Shown here piece by piece: positions 49,680-63,557 of a DNA stretch of 64,000 bases; positions within the stretch are counted from its first letter, which is position 1; every line of letters begins with the position of its first letter. The translations under genes were made by a program, and so were the position numbers. A model generated the notes under the pieces. The model ran no database searches and was not told the DNA's origin. It saw only the letters and a list, made by a program, of their open reading frames with translations. The stretch is taken from contig CP141141.1 in assembly GCA_035235625.1 (NCBI GenBank), positions 39,207,719-39,271,718 of the forward strand. Reading direction: 5' to 3'. This DNA comes from Saururus chinensis (lineage: Eukaryota; Streptophyta; Magnoliopsida; Piperales; Saururaceae).

Positions 49680-50113
49680 AGACCGGCCCAGATTGTTTGT
49701 CTGGCGGTTCAATCGGTCAGACCAGCATAACCTGATCGGGTCAGATGGACCAACATATTTCTTAGACCGGGTTCAGTTGAACCAATCAGTCCAGTCTGGG
49801 TTTTAAAACACTGGTGAAGCCCTGACTATTCAAGTATCACAATTTGAAAGGCGAGGCACAGGAGAGGAGGGTAGAGTCGTGGCAAAAGAGAAGAGAAGGG
49901 CAGGGCAGAGTGCGGTGGAGAGGTGAATGCGGCCATTGGGTGGCGGAAGGTGGGGCTTGGTGGAAAGTTGAAACTTTTTTTTACAACCCAGATCAGCATT
50001 GTAGTTTGGGTTACCGGTTTGACTGACCGGGTTAGAGTGACCCACCAACGTCAAAAGTCAAAACCCGGTAATCCGGCTCGGTTGAACCGGGTCAAACCGG
50101 CCTAGCTTTTAAA
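49680..50113. repeat. CCGG/GGTT-rich dispersed repeat
   Basis: Many variants of ACCGGGTT, GGTTGAACCGG and GACCGG are framed by two direct copies of TTTTAAAACACTGGT (near 49,801 and 50,105). Related sequence occurs at 52,562-52,712 and shorter traces at 4,590, 57,060 and 60,017. This looks like a common plant dispersed repeat. The superfamily is not resolved. Confidence 0.5.
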
Positions 50114-50631
50114 ACACTGGTTACATATGACAACACCAATTGCAGTAATTCTGAAGGCGAAGCAAATTTGGATAAATTCAGGTGGGCTTGGGCCGCTGAA
50201 TGCATTCAGTCTGCTTCTGAATAAGGGATGACCTTTGGTGCTTACTGAGCACAAAACCATAGAATTGCATAATTCCGTAAGTTGAATATGTTCATGATCA
50301 AATATATCAATATTACGATCCTTCGTATACTCCACATAAGTTTCATAAACGAAGCTGAAACATCTAAGTCTATGGTAAGATGGGAGATCGAGCGCCAAGA
50401 AAATGCAACCAAAGAGCTCGAACCAATGGACAACACAAGAAAAGATGGCAGAACTCTCACCTTCTTGACCACAAATAGAACGTACTCTTGACTCAGACCC
50501 TTCGGTTTATCTCATAGCTGCCCACTTTGTGGTCTTTTTAATATTGAAACAATCTTAAATATTAAATAAAAAAAGAATAGTGCATCAATGGCAGGCCATC
50601 CTGTGGCCGCCACTCGTCTAAATAATTTGTA

Positions 50632-50832
50632 CTCCCTCTATCCAATATTAATAGTTATATTTGTAAAAATAGTAATTTTTATTGAAAGATGAAACCTAAT
50701 GTAAGACAAGGAAAAATATGCTTAAGATACTCTTTTTTAAGTATTTAACTACTTAAACTTAACAAAATGAAGCTATTAATATGGAACAAATTTTTTTTAC
50801 CAAATCGAATTATTAATTTAAGACTAAGAGAG
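50632..50832. mobile_element. Stowaway MITE
   Basis: It starts CTCCCTCTATCC, ends in a degraded inverse, and is flanked by TA. The body is clearly related to the 47,072 copy. Confidence 0.8.
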
Positions 50833-51696
50833 TAAAAGATTTCTCAAAAATAGTTATGAAGTCTTAGTTATTATGTGAAATGTCTTTTAACTTTTGGGTA
50901 TTATTAGAAATGGTCCCATGAACAATAAAATCGCCACGTGACTTGATAGCAAATGACCCAAGTTGGCCCCTTTTTTTCCTTAACTACAGTATACACCAAC
51001 AACCCACTCAATTTGTTCCACCCATTCGGCCCATCTCAGCCTCATTCTTCCTGGCCCAAGCCTACCTCCACCTTCTCCTCCTCACACCGCCGCTTCCTCA
51101 TCCTCCTTCCTCACTCCTATTATGCCCTTTTCTCCTCTTCCTCCTTCCTGGTGTAAAGCGGGACTACCATATATAGCTTGTGGGAGCCATTAAATATTTT
51201 TTTATAAGTTTCAATCTTAAAATTTAAACTCATAAATATCTTCAACTATTTAAAATTACTAATGCGCTTTGATTTTATATGATTCTAAGACTTCCATTAA
51301 TGGCGGCTCATTCCTTTTAATAATAGGCAAGAGACAACTTCAAACAAAGTGTTAGTAGTCTTCCACCTTTTTACTCCTCCTCACCTTTACCCTTTTCTTC
51401 ACCTCCTCCTCTTTCTACTTTTTCTCGGAAGAGTTTTTTATGTTCCCTACTCACCATGAGCCCAGCGTAAGGAACACTTGTGGAGCATTCATTTTTAAGA
51501 TCGACGGCTCACACACTAGTACAAGTGGTACTAGCGCTAATGTGTGATAGCATGTGCATCATCGATCATGAAAATGAACACGCCACATACATTCTTTACA
51601 TTGAACTCATTGTCAGAAAGGAGCATTAAAAACGCTTCCCTTCTTCTCCTTCCCCTCCTTTCCTACTTCTCCTTTATTTCTTCCTCCTCCTTCTCC

Positions 51697-51841
51697 TTAG
51701 CACCACAAGTCAACAAATAATTCCATAATTCAACATTGTTGAATAGCAACTTAGCGCTTGTACGACTCATTAGCACCACAAGTCAACAAATAATTCCATA
51801 ATTCAACATTGTTGAATAGCAACTTAGCGCTTGTACGACTC
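51697..51841. repeat. Perfect 73-bp tandem duplication
   Basis: Two adjacent copies start TTAGCACCACAAGTCAAC at 51,697 and 51,770. They are identical up to the last few bases, so the duplication is recent. It is noncoding. Confidence 0.95.
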
Positions 51842-51871
51842 TTAGTTAAAACATCTACTAGAAAAATGTAA

Positions 51872-51999
51872 TAGTGACATTAAGATTCATACATGATGAA
51901 CCTATTTCATCCTCCATATGCAATTGATTAGCAGGGCTTACTTTCTTAAACCTAACTAATGATGTAGGTACATCACGTATAAAACCTAACATCAGTGTA
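51872..51999. mobile_element. Hairpin MITE, family copy 2
   Basis: It shares AAGATT.ATAC.TGATGAAC with copy 1 at 34,480 at its left end, and ATCACGTATAAAAC...ACATCAGTGTA with it at its right end. The middle has diverged. Confidence 0.65.
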
Positions 52000-52561
52000 A
52001 CATTACTCTATAAGAGTTACATAAAGAAAGACGGGAGGGAGGAGTCCTATTGTGTCGAGCCCAAGCACTTGGGTATCGGCCATTTTTTGTCAGGAGAGGA
52101 GTTATTTCGTGAAGATTTGGTTTCAAATAACTAATATAGAATTCATGTCAATGACGTGGGTCATAAGCTATTCTTTTGGGGCTTTAATTATTAATTAAAA
52201 AAAAACAAATGATACTAGGTCTAGTATACGTAGTAACAAGTTCAGATTTCAGCTTTGATTTGGATTATTTTAGTTCGTCTAAAAAATCAGAAAAAAATTG
52301 GCTGAGAGCGCTGTAGGTAGGGAAGGAGGAGAGCCCAAATCATCAAGGAAGAACTTTCTAGGAGGTTCAGTTTGTACTATGAGGCCCCAACAAAGCTATC
52401 AACAAATGTTTCTTTTTACTTTTTTTATATACAAAGGTCATAAGCATTTAGTTCCGATTCTCAAGGAGCCAATTGAATTAAAAATAGAAGTTTCAGGTGG
52501 AAGGCTCGCACATTATAAGGGGGCCAAATTTTCTACACTAGGTCTTCATACCACTTTTACC

Positions 52562-52712
52562 TAATGTTTTAAAAATTGACCAAACCCAGTGCGGTTTGAT
52601 CGGCCCCTAAACTTTCTAAGTCGGGTTATTTACCTGAACATGATTTATACCCGGTTAAACCGGAAAAACCTGGACTTGGCTACCAATCGGGTTAATTTTA
52701 AAAACACTACTT
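52562..52712. repeat. CCGG/GGTT-rich dispersed repeat, second copy
   Basis: It begins TGTTTTAAAAATTGACC and ends TTAATTTTAAAAACACT, an inverted-repeat outline, with CCCGGTTAAACCGG inside. Same family as 49,680-50,113. Confidence 0.5.
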
Positions 52713-54000
52713 TTACCTTACTATAGCCAATTTACTATATTTTTAATATAAAATATGATCTCCTCAATTTAACACACACCTTAACCCTTCTCTTCACCAA
52801 CCCCTCCTCCCTCGCTGCCATTATTACTACCGCCGTTGCTTTCTTTTTCTCCCTTATGCCCTAAGGTAACCTAGCCCGCCATTAGGTGTATTTAATAGAA
52901 AAAGAAAAGAAAAGGAGCATATGGAGGGCGGCAGAGAAGGGGCGAGCGAGTAAACTGTGGAGTTGAGTCGTGGGTATTGGGCCTTTCGCCCTCTTCAATC
53001 ACCCGTGATCCTCCCGTTTTTGGGTTTGGTTTATGTTGTTATATAACAAGGGTCCTCAATGCATTTTAGCAAAAAAATTCCTCCAATGCAGCAAAACATA
53101 AGAAAATGAGTCCTCAAAACAAACCGAATTAACTACCGGCCGTTCTGTAGTTATTTATATATGTTCCAAAATGCCAGCATCAGCCTCCACGCAGAGATAG
53201 ACCATTGCAGTTCCCGGAGAAAACTAAAGACGATTTCCTTTGTGGCATCTGGCATGATATGCTTTGAGCAAAAAAATTCTGGAAAGCGTGCTTCATAAAA
53301 AAATCGCAGGGTCGTACATGTAAATATCAATAATAAAGGAGCCGCATCCGCTAACTGGCTGACGATTAGGAAAGCAGGAGATATACTGTACATACAATAT
53401 CCCTGGTTAGGATTTTGCCCCTTCAGGGATCTTTTCTCGCCAAAAGAAGAAAAAAGTAGGTGCACAAAGCACTTTTAACTTGTACTTCTGTTTTCTTTGT
53501 TAGTTGAATGTTACAGAATAAAATTTTCTGCAAAATATAAGATCCACACAATATAGTTCATTTTCTATGATTTACACATTTATTTCCACATCACATTATC
53601 AGAAACATTACATTCGCCATTGAAAAGACTTATGTCAGACAATTTACTAGATCTCTGCTGCTACCTCCCAGTAGTCCCGTGCTTATTTACTCCTAGTCAG
53701 TGCACTAAATTAGAAAGTATAAATACAAATCTTGTTATGCCACACAGCGTAAATGACATGTAGAAGGTACCTCACGAGCTGTTCTTTGCTAAGTTAATGC
53801 TCCTTTAAGTGAAATCAGCTTCAAGCTCCTCGTTAGGAACAGGGACAAAAGGATGATGCAGGACAGTCCCTTCAACAACAGATCCGAATGACCATCAAAA
53901 TCTTAAATTCTTAGGTGATTCAAAAACTCTTACCCATGTAATCCTTTGAGGAGGCCAATAAAAATAAAAACCCGTTAAGGGCTTCCAATGGCTACTTGTA
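52713..54000. other. Intergenic DNA and 3' flank of the PPR gene
   Basis: No gene recognised. The part nearest 54,000 is expected to contain the PPR4 3' UTR on the minus strand. Confidence 0.5.
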
Positions 54001-57000
54001 TTAAAATACTTCATAGGTGTCACTGCAGTCATCTTCAGTGTAATCATCATCTAGGCCAACATCCAAATCGTCATCATGGTAGTCATCATTATCAGAGTCG
54101 AGATTTTGTTCCACCATTTGATCATATGAATTTGTTCTCACAAAGTGACCTTCGTGTGAAGTCCAAGAAGGAGGGAATGTCTTTTGCAAAGCTTCTGTTA
54201 GTTCTCCACCGGTTCGTTCTATCTTGCGCAGATAATTTGACCAATGAACTGCAGTTCTCATGTCAACTGTCAAGCCTGCTTCCACCATTTCCTGAACAAC
54301 TGCTAAGATCCCCAGATACACGTATTCTTCATTTATGCTAGCTGCCCTTGACAACAGAGACGTCAATAGACAATGGTATACAGCTTTATCAGACTTCAAT
54401 CCTGCCATCTTAATATCTTCAAAACACTTTAAAGCTTTCTCTGGAAATGAAGCGCGGGCCCAACCACGTATTAGCGTGGTGTAGGTTTTTATATTTGGTT
54501 TTACACCTAAAGCTTCCATTTCTTGAACTGTTGTTGTGGCTGTCTGCAAATATGAAGTTGCACCACTAAAAGACATTACAAATATGACAGAAATCAACCA
54601 AAAATATTAGGAAAAATTAGCATTTGACAAATAGCAATGAAACCAACTAAGAATGTGGCTTTACTGTCATATCTCCAGCCTTGCAACATGCGTTTATGAA
54701 TGAAGTATAAGTATGTATGTCTGGATGAACACCATCCCGTTTCATTTGTTGCATGAGATCTGTCGCCTCCCAAATATCACCTCTTCTTGCCCACCTAAAA
54801 AACAAGTTACTAATATTAGATATAACCAACAAAAATAATATAGTACACAGAAAATAGCAAAACAGGGGAAGATAGAGAGAGCATATAATTTGAAAACAGT
54901 AGTAATCATACCCATCAATCAAAATGTTATATACAAATGTATCTCTTTTAATATTTCGAGCATTCATTTCCTTCATGACTATCAAAGCACTTTGCATTTT
55001 GCCCGACTTGCAACATGCCTTAAGTAATGCCTCATAGGAAAATACATCAAGATTTAGTCCTTCCTCTTTTATTTTTGTGAAGTACTCAAAAGCTTTCCCG
55101 GTGTCCCCTGCAGAAGCATAGCCCTTCATAATAGTTGTATAGGTACATTCATCTGGGCATATCCCAGAAACCGACATTTCCTCTAGTATTTCAATAGCCT
55201 TTTCCATCTGCATAAAGAACAAAGGATAACAGTCATTTTAAGTTGAATAGCACCATAGACACACAACTGACCAAGAATATGTTTACTCTTTAGTGTGCAA
55301 CCTCACATTCTGAATAATTGGTGGCTATCCAAAAGAGCAAATATAGAAAAACAAACCAACCACAGATACATCCACGGTCAATGGAAACTCTGAAATTGTA
55401 ATCAAACAACAAAGTTTTAAGCCAGATACATGTTTGTCTGTTAATTAGATTTGTTTGTTTTTTATAATAAAAAAAATCCCAGAAAACAATCCTAAGAAAA
55501 ACAATTTGAACAGAAAAACTCTTCATACAATGTAACAAAAAAAAGAAACAAAGGAAATAGAGAAGAACCATACTTGTTGTTTTTCAACAAGACCATCAAT
55601 AAGAACATTGTAGGTCTTGACAGTTGGAATGCATCCACATCGTCTCATCATATTTACAACTTCTAAAGCTCTTCCCATATCCCCAACCTTAGCAAAACTG
55701 CGTATTATTGGCGTGAAAGTACGAGGTGACGGCCTATGCCCCTCTTTCTGCATTTCACTAACAATCCGAATTGCTCTGTCCATATTACCCATCTTGCAAA
55801 AAGCCTCAATAATGTTGTTATATAAGACCGCATCAGGTTTGACACCTGCTTTTATCATGTCCTCAAAAATAGCAAAAGCATTTGCAAAATCATTTTGCTG
55901 AACAAATCCACTGAACAACATGGAATAGGTCTTTTGATTATGATCTATGCCATCTAGTTCCATTTTTCTGCTAAACTCTAAGGCCTTGGAGACCTTTCCC
56001 ACCTGAAAATAGCATTACCAGCAATAAGGGAACATCCTACCTAGTTTAAAGAAAAAGGAACACAGGCATCAACCTAGACAGAAATTTGCACAATTTTTTC
56101 CAAATAAACCATGGATATAAAAATCAGTCTTGCACACGTTTTATATAATTAAAAATAAAAATCACTAGCTTGGATTTCTGACCTAAGTCAAAATTCAAGT
56201 TGAGTGAAATTTCCCCTGACCAGGACCAACACCTTCCAGATTGACTTATAGTTTTATGACTTGATTTATAAGATGAAGCTAGGTCTTACAGAGGCAACGT
56301 ATAAATTTTGTTGTAAACATTATTTGGATATGTGATATCTCTGTTTTTGGTTATGCCTATGTGTCATTTTATGAGCAGGCTATATATTTTCAACCAAGTT
56401 CTACATGCACAATTTTTTTTAAACTGCATATACGACCTTAAAAAAATTCTGGCCTGACCCAGCAAGCCAGCACTGTGTTAAGTCCAAGAATGGCTAGAGA
56501 TGTGTTCCTCAGTTGCCAAAAACAATATTCAAGGAGTAAAGCCTACTCAATAATTATATTGTACTGGCTTGTTATGATCAGCTACCTCCCAGAACTCCAT
56601 GCTATGACTTATCAGCTTACAAGATAAGTCATGCAACTCTAAAATGTCGTTCCTTTCCACTCATTAGCAAATTGTAGATATAAAAATCTATAGGAGAAAT
56701 AATAGCCACTCCACGTACGAGTGTGGCCTGTACCCTACACCCACCCACCCCCCAAATGGCTTCTTCCAGGTCACAATTGGTCACATTTCTTAGATGCTAA
56801 GTTATAAATTTGCCTTCTCATCATAGATAAATATCTACTATGATACAACTCTCTACTTGTATTGGGAATTTCATGCAAGGAATAAATGCGAGTGTAGTTC
56901 ATATATAATCTTTTAAAATCAATTTGTAGAACCCAAGGTAGTGGAAAACATAGAGGACAACCATTCTCATCTTGATGACTTTGTCCTTGACAAAATTTCA

Positions 57001-60000
57001 AAATCCGTTAAACCTTACTTAAAAATATTGTAATACCCTAGACTGAAGAACCCAGTTCAGTTAAACTTGAACCGGTTTGGTGGACTTTGACTCCAATGGT
57101 AGCTAATCAATTTAGTATTAAAGTCCTTAGAGTGTCATAATATCGTGTGTGAATGATTACATTTTTTCTAAGCTGGTTGGGGATTTGGCCCCATGAAGCA
57201 ATAGACATTGAGGTTGGACCTTTCATTGGGCCCGAAAGGCTGAAAGTATAGAACTGGCTACAGCCAGTTGACAGGCCCATAAGTGGGCACTCGACTGGAC
57301 AGAGCACTCAATTGGCCCTATTAGAAGTCGACCACACCATACTCGTAACCAACTTCCTAACTTCGGTAAGCTCTAACTAAGGGCTCTTAAGGCCAGTTTC
57401 TACCTCATTCATGTTCTAACAACCCTAAAATATGTATAAGAACAAGCTTTTGGAAAGCATGTGTCAGATTTCATATCTAATTTGTGTTAATTTGACTTGG
57501 CTGCTGTCTTCAAAATAATTAGATTTCATTAATTTTAAACTGATAGTACACAGTTATGCAAAATAAAGATTTAACAGCATTGTATTTTAATAAAATAACT
57601 AAGTACCACAGATGATTCTCTGTCTATGCAATTATGCTATCATAAGTCAATCCAATTTGAGTTAAACTCTGCTGTTACATTGGCATGATCAATTTTTTTC
57701 AGAAAATTTCTAAAGGAAATTGTATTCATAGGCTATGTCTTTAAAGGCTATTAAACTTAATTGGCTAATATCCTTTAGTTCATGTAGTTGATTTGAAAAG
57801 GGTTTTCAATGAGGCTTTTTAAGACAAAATCTGTGGTTTCCAACTGGGTTTTTCATGATTTCAAAGGCTATTAAACTTAATTGGCTTTAGGAAAAAAAAT
57901 TAATTTTAATTGAATTACAAATTCATTTACAAGAGTTTTCAAACTTCAGGCGGGCATGTTACATAGTCCAGTCAAATCAGCCTATAGGGGCACAGTCAAA
58001 TGTACGGATAGTCTTCCCATGAGTGGCCCTAAAGATGGCCAACCCAGCTATGAGGCATTGTCTGGCTCTTCTTTCCTAAACTGTTTTGTCATTTCCTGGT
58101 AGATGCAACTGTGCATCCAGTAAACCAGCTGTTTGTTGCATCTGGTTTTTCATTTTCTGGGTGGAAATTTTAATTTGATTCGAGTTGTTACTCATCTATT
58201 ATTTGCATTTGTTCATTATTGGCTTTTCTCTTTACTTTATAAAGACCTAGTAGGATAAACGTGTCTGCTTGAACCATGATTAGGCTCACATCCAAATATC
58301 ACAGTGAACCCACTTGGGCATACGCAGGATGATGAGGGTTTGGCAGAAGTCTCAATGACCATTGGTGTTAGGATTTTAATTTGATATTGAAATGCACCTT
58401 GCTACATCTTAATGCACATAAGCATAGCAAGGCCCATGTGGTTGTCTTCAACTTGAAGATTATCTCCCAAGGTACTTGGTACAATACCCATATAAGGTGT
58501 CCCTGCCTTCTAGAGGGATTTATTTCACGCGTCTCTGCTGGATGGCCCAATCATGCATATTTATTAGCTTGACATTATGGACTAAGTGTTTTTTTTTTTT
58601 TTTCTTTGCTAAATTTTATTTGATTTACAATATCATATTTCATATGTCAATAGTATTCGGCTCCCTTTTCTTTTTGTAATTGTTATTTGTCATTTATTTA
58701 GCCCTGATTTGCTATTTATGATTAAAAAATGTAAGTCCAATATTATTGTTGTATCAGTACCACCAGAGACAATAGTTCTCAGTTGGCAACACTCAGACAT
58801 AGGCTATCGCAAGCAACAGCTAAGCACTCTTAGCATAACTTGATTTCTGATTTGAAAGATTTTGTGGTGAATAACTTGATGCAATTGGCAGATCATATAT
58901 TTGAAACCTCTCATTATAATGCCACTCCATATTATTTGGAAATGGTTTGGATTGCACTTATTGCATTGACGCCAGGGTTGATGTAAGAAAATTTCCTCAG
59001 CCCCATACTTTTAATATCCACTTTTGGTTATTAAGGAATTATTCGCATATGTCATCTTCACATTTGTCCACACCCTCCAGGCCAGATTGTCGTCCACTTG
59101 ACCCATTTACCCTATTTGGTTAGTCGGGATTAGACCAGTGCATGACAAATATTTATTTTGATAAAGAACCAACTTACTCCAACATTATCTCCTTTCGTTT
59201 TTTTTTGCTACAAGTAGGAATATAAACATAGTAAAACTGACCTTAATGTACATGTTGATGAGACATCCATAGCTGATCACAGAAGGTACGAAGCCACATT
59301 CCTACAAGTAGTTTACGTCATGGACAGTTAGTGCAACCAAAAACGTTGCCATCAATGATTAGTATGTAAGAGTAATATCCCAATACTAAAAGATGCATCC
59401 TAGCATTCAGAATGAGTATCATTTCCTACTTGAGGATAACTACTTTAATTACGCAATCCCACAAGCTAAAGGGCAAACTACTTTCAGGATGAGTCAACAA
59501 AATATAATGCAGAAAACAGAAATCCCAGATTTTAGATCAAATAAAGGTAACCAGCAATTACCTTTCTCCTCGAAAATTAGACATATCTCAGTGAGATCAG
59601 AAAAATAATCCATATAGACAATGGGCATCTCATTGTTGTAAGAATTAATATTTTAAACATAACAATTAATTTAAACAATCTATTTTGTGGTGGAACTACA
59701 GGAAACTAAGGTAAAGATCTGAGCACTTTTTGTTGTTGTGATGCATCAGATCCTCTGGATCAAATCATTAAGTGCTAAAGTGTAGTGACCTGTCCTTGGG
59801 GGCTTCGGTCCATCTTCAGGCCCACATGGCTAATTTAGTTAGGCCATTAGTTACAAAATTGTCCTAATAAGTAACGAATGGACGTAATTACATTAGCCAT
59901 GTGGGTCCAAAGATGGATCGAACCCTGCAAGGGCAGGTCCCAACATAAAGATGCAGATTTTCTGTTTTCAAAAGGTGATGACCAGGAAATGCAAGTTTAA

Positions 60001-63000
60001 AGATAAGTCATCTCTTTTAAAACCTGGTGCGGCCAGGCTGAGCAAACAAGTGAAACCAGGTTCCAATCGCCCTGGTGGGTTGGATTAGACGGGTCAAAAG
60101 TTTTCTAAAGCCTGACCCAGCTAATATGATCCAACAGGGTCGACCAGCGGCCTAGCGGCAAATGCTTATAGTCAAAGTAAATAACATTAAGAAAACCAGC
60201 TCGGTGTCTTTATCAACTGAATAAGGTTACAATGCAAGTGGTCCTTTAGAAGCAAATGAGAACTTCACTTCTGATTACACATATAAGTCCAAATTAAAGC
60301 AATCCATTTCAACCTCATATTTGGAGGTCCACAACAGGAATATCACTCGCGTGAAAACTAGATACTTTCAAATTAAAGCAAGATCAACTACTGCTTTCAT
60401 CACGGCATACCTTAAGTCTTTCAAACACAATCAAGCACTTCTCTTCATCACCAACTTTTGTGTAACCATCCATCATAGAATGATACAAGTTAATAGGAGC
60501 ATCAATCCCTTCTTGTTCCATTGTTTTTACCAAATCCTCAGCACGAGCCATATTACCCTTTTGACTGCATTTGATCGCATAATATAGCAACCAAAATCAA
60601 TAATGGCTACTCAATTTTTTTAAATTACATCTATCATTTATCAAGTTCTTGAAATGATACTGGAAGAAACATAAAATAATAGGAAGTGACAGGTTTTTCT
60701 TTCAGTACATGTGCAAAAAACTATTTAGACAGTAGTAAAATGCGCACAGTTTTGGTAGGCCTCAAGGTAGAATAAGTAGAAAAGGTGTATAAAAGGGAAT
60801 TAGGAAAGTCAAAGTGATATAGAATTACTAGCAGACAATCAGTTGGGAGGCATATCAGAAGGTACTCAATATTCACATATTGATACATAACTTGCTTGAG
60901 GTAAATGAGAAGTAAATCTGCATTGAGAACCACAAGCTGAACAATGGGAAAGAGAGCTTCTTCCTTCCAAATCAGGCAGTCCAAGTCAGGTAGATCAAGT
61001 TATATCTGCCTCAGCATCTTTTCATCAGACATCTCCCACCAAGATAGCTTTTTATGTTAAATGTCTTGTTCACCATTCACAGTTATCATAATTTGTCTAG
61101 AAGCAGATTGGGTGAGCTGGTACAGAAAATGACTGATGCTTCCTCAATATTCCTCTTTATCAATAGTTATAGATTATTGATTAGATCCATCTTTATTTCC
61201 AAATTCCCTGACACTTGTCTTTAGGCATCTTCAAAGTGAAGTATGTTTTGTTGTTAGGGGCAACAATGTGAGGGCCAGAAACATCAGGCAGAGGGGAGTT
61301 TCAGCACTTCTCAATTACCATAAAAATGCCTTTTACCTACATCCTTTAAGAAGTTTGAGTAACCTTGGAAGAACATTTAGGCAGGCTATCCTAGCGGTCC
61401 CGTCAAAGAAATTATGAATCATTAATATCAGAAATGAACGCTCATAACAATTGAAGGGATGATCCAAGCATTGACGTAGCGATTAATTCCATTTGAGTCA
61501 GTATGAATACATGCTTATGCCCATATCATGGTTCACAAAATCTGAGACATATCTTAAATCTCAGTTATTATTGATGACCAATACAAGATATGGGGGATGA
61601 TTACATCTCAATACATTTGTGATATCTGAGATATAACTTAGATATTGGTGATATATATACACGAGATATTTGGTGATATCCTGGGCCCACCCCCTCTTTC
61701 TTGCGCCCTTCCAAACACCCATTGACGGCATTTGGACACTTTGATGCCCTTTCCAGCATCTTCTTCAGCATCGACAACCAATACACTATCATGTTCTCCA
61801 TTATATATTCTTGTTTTGATTTTTAAGCATTATTTAGATATACTCCATCATGTTCTACACTTAATCAGTTATATTACCTTCAAATTTGTTCTTCTTTATC
61901 ATTATTGATCGATGTTTTCCATTTGATAAATGTAATTTATGTTAGTATAGTGTACTCACATGGTGGTACAATTGTTCGAGATTAGCATTAGGGCTTTTAG
62001 ATGTTAATTTATGCTTGGCTTGGCAAGATACACGTGAAAACACTTTTGGGTTGCCGATATTTTTTACCCAATATATCCTACCTAGGGGTGTTAAAGCAAG
62101 CTCGAACTCGAAGTTGGTCTAGCCAAGCTCAAACATACCTGCGTTTGGCTCAAAAATACATTGTATATATTTTTTTCAAATATATACACGCATATATTAC
62201 ACATATATATACATTACATGTCTTCCAAGTTTCAACTCCTTCCATCAAATATATCATTTATACTTTTTTTCATGTACAACTACCTCAGGCTTTCTGTTAG
62301 AGAAAATAGATAACAAGTCTCACGAGAACTATAACCATTTTTAATAGTTCACTTGGTTTTCTAATCCTAACACATTGGACCGCTCATGTTCGTATTAGTA
62401 ATTTTATCTCTAAATACCTCTAGGCCACCAATTATAGAACCAAGAAATGATCACAAGCTAAACCAATTTGACTCGAGCCAGACTCAAAATTAAAATTTCA
62501 AGCTCAAGCCGAAACAGTCTAGAGCTCGACGTAGCTCGGCTCATTAACACCCTTAATCCTATCTTTAGGTCACCGATATATCTCCAGTAAAAGATATCAT
62601 GAACCATGGCCCATAGCACCACTTACGGTAATGAATGACAGCCTATTGAAGCACATGGCAACAAAAGAAATGAGCGGTACCCTATTAAACTCCCAAAAGG
62701 TTGTGGAGAGGCCAAAAAAGGTAAGGCTGAGAAAATATAGAGTCAACAAAATTCATTGACAATCTCCTAATACCTAAAATGAACTAATGACAATGACAGC
62801 AAATATAAGAACAAAGTTGCAGAAAATGGAAATCTCCTGTAGATGCATGTAAAATTTTGAATAGGAGTACTTAAAAAGATCAATGAAAATTTACTAAATG
62901 CCAATTATGGTAGGGGTAAAACTTACCAATAAGCATCAATTATGTGACAATATATTCTATCATTCAAAGTTGGCATCTCATGCTTTGCCTCCTTAAACCA

Positions 63001-63013
63001 CATCTCTGCAGCT
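54001..63013 (-). CDS. PPR4: Chloroplast PPR protein of the PPR4 type, 3' part of the gene
   Basis: PPR4 (Arabidopsis At5g04810 type) is a chloroplast RNA-binding protein with an N-terminal RRM and many PPR repeats. In maize it is required for trans-splicing of rps12. The window holds the last seven exons, in transcript order 63013-62927, 60564-60411, 59301-59242, 56002-55574, 55207-54912, 54794-54665 and 54543-54001. They give about 565 residues with consistent phase. Repeats of 35 residues are obvious, for example NLYHSMMDGYTKVGDEEK, VLYNNIIEAFCKMGNMDRA, YEALLKACCKSGKMQSA, YNILIDGWARRGDIWEA, HTYTSFINACCKAGDM and KTYTTLIRGWARASFPEKA. After the repeats comes the conserved GGELTEALQKTFPPSW and a strongly acidic C-terminus rich in Asp. 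The RRM and first PPR repeats lie beyond 64,000. The third exon is only 60 nt. The 5' splice site of the exon at 63,013 is inferred. Introns of 3.2 kb (56,003) and 2.4 kb (60,565) hold MITE and hAT elements but no other gene that I can see. Confidence 0.93.
59785..59941. mobile_element. Inverted-repeat MITE in a PPR4 intron
   Basis: The left arm GTGACCTGTCCTTGGGGGCT and the inverted right arm GGGACCTGCCCTTGCAGGGT match on through CCATCTT..G.CCCACATGGCTAAT, about 50 bp. Superfamily and target duplication undetermined. Confidence 0.6.
62083..62555. mobile_element. Non-autonomous hAT element in a PPR4 intron
   Basis: The ends TAGGGGTGTTAA and TTAACACCCTTA are inverse of each other bar one base. 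The flanking 8-mers ATCCTACC (62,075-62,082) and ATCCTATC (62,556-62,563) agree at seven of eight, the size expected for hAT. Subterminal GCTCGAACTCGA / GAGCTCGACGTAGCTCGGCTC motifs are present. The 473-bp body has no transposase. Confidence 0.75.
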
Positions 63014-63221
63014 CTTGCAACATAGAAAACAAAAACAGAAATTATGAGAAATAGAAGATTATAAGCATGTTGAACTATTATAGTAACACTTCAGCTACGT
63101 TACAGACAATATTTTAATTTGCAAGTACAACATTATTAGAAGTGGCAATTTATGATGAAGCACAAAAGCATCATCCAGAAATTAAACAGATGAACAAATA
63201 TTTTGTTAGGCACAATACAAG

Positions 63222-63476
63222 TGTTTGACACTATGTTGCCTCAAAAGCTTGAGCTGTTGAGGAACAGACCAACAATGGATATCAAGCTTAAACAGACTAC
63301 CTGCACAAGCAAGCATGATTTGAAATATGCACACAGGAACAGAACATGCAGACGCAGGGACAAGGATTGAACTCGGGACCTCCTGGCTCTGATACCATAT
63401 ATTAGAAACCGCATTGCCTCAAAAGAGATATCAAGCCCAAATAGATTACCATGCCAAACTACCAAATTATCCAACA
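63222..63476 (-). mobile_element. TRIM-type mini LTR element in a PPR4 intron
   Basis: Read on the minus strand, an LTR starts TGTTGGATAATTTGG at 63,476 and runs to about 63,398. The primer site TGGTATCAGAGCCAGG (63,397-63,382), the standard initiator Met-tRNA match, follows. Then come a short internal part and a second LTR (to about 63,222) ending in TTGAGGCAAC. Same family as 3,263 and 23,279. Confidence 0.75.
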
Positions 63477-63557
63477 AAAAGAAGATTATTTTACTACAAA
63501 TGTGAGACAAATTGATTTTTACAAATATTACAATCTTTGGAAGGTCAATAAAGCATA

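Noticed and set aside
55617-55901. 94-codon plus-strand frame in the PPR gene
   Set aside because: Antisense shadow of the PPR exon 55,574-56,002.
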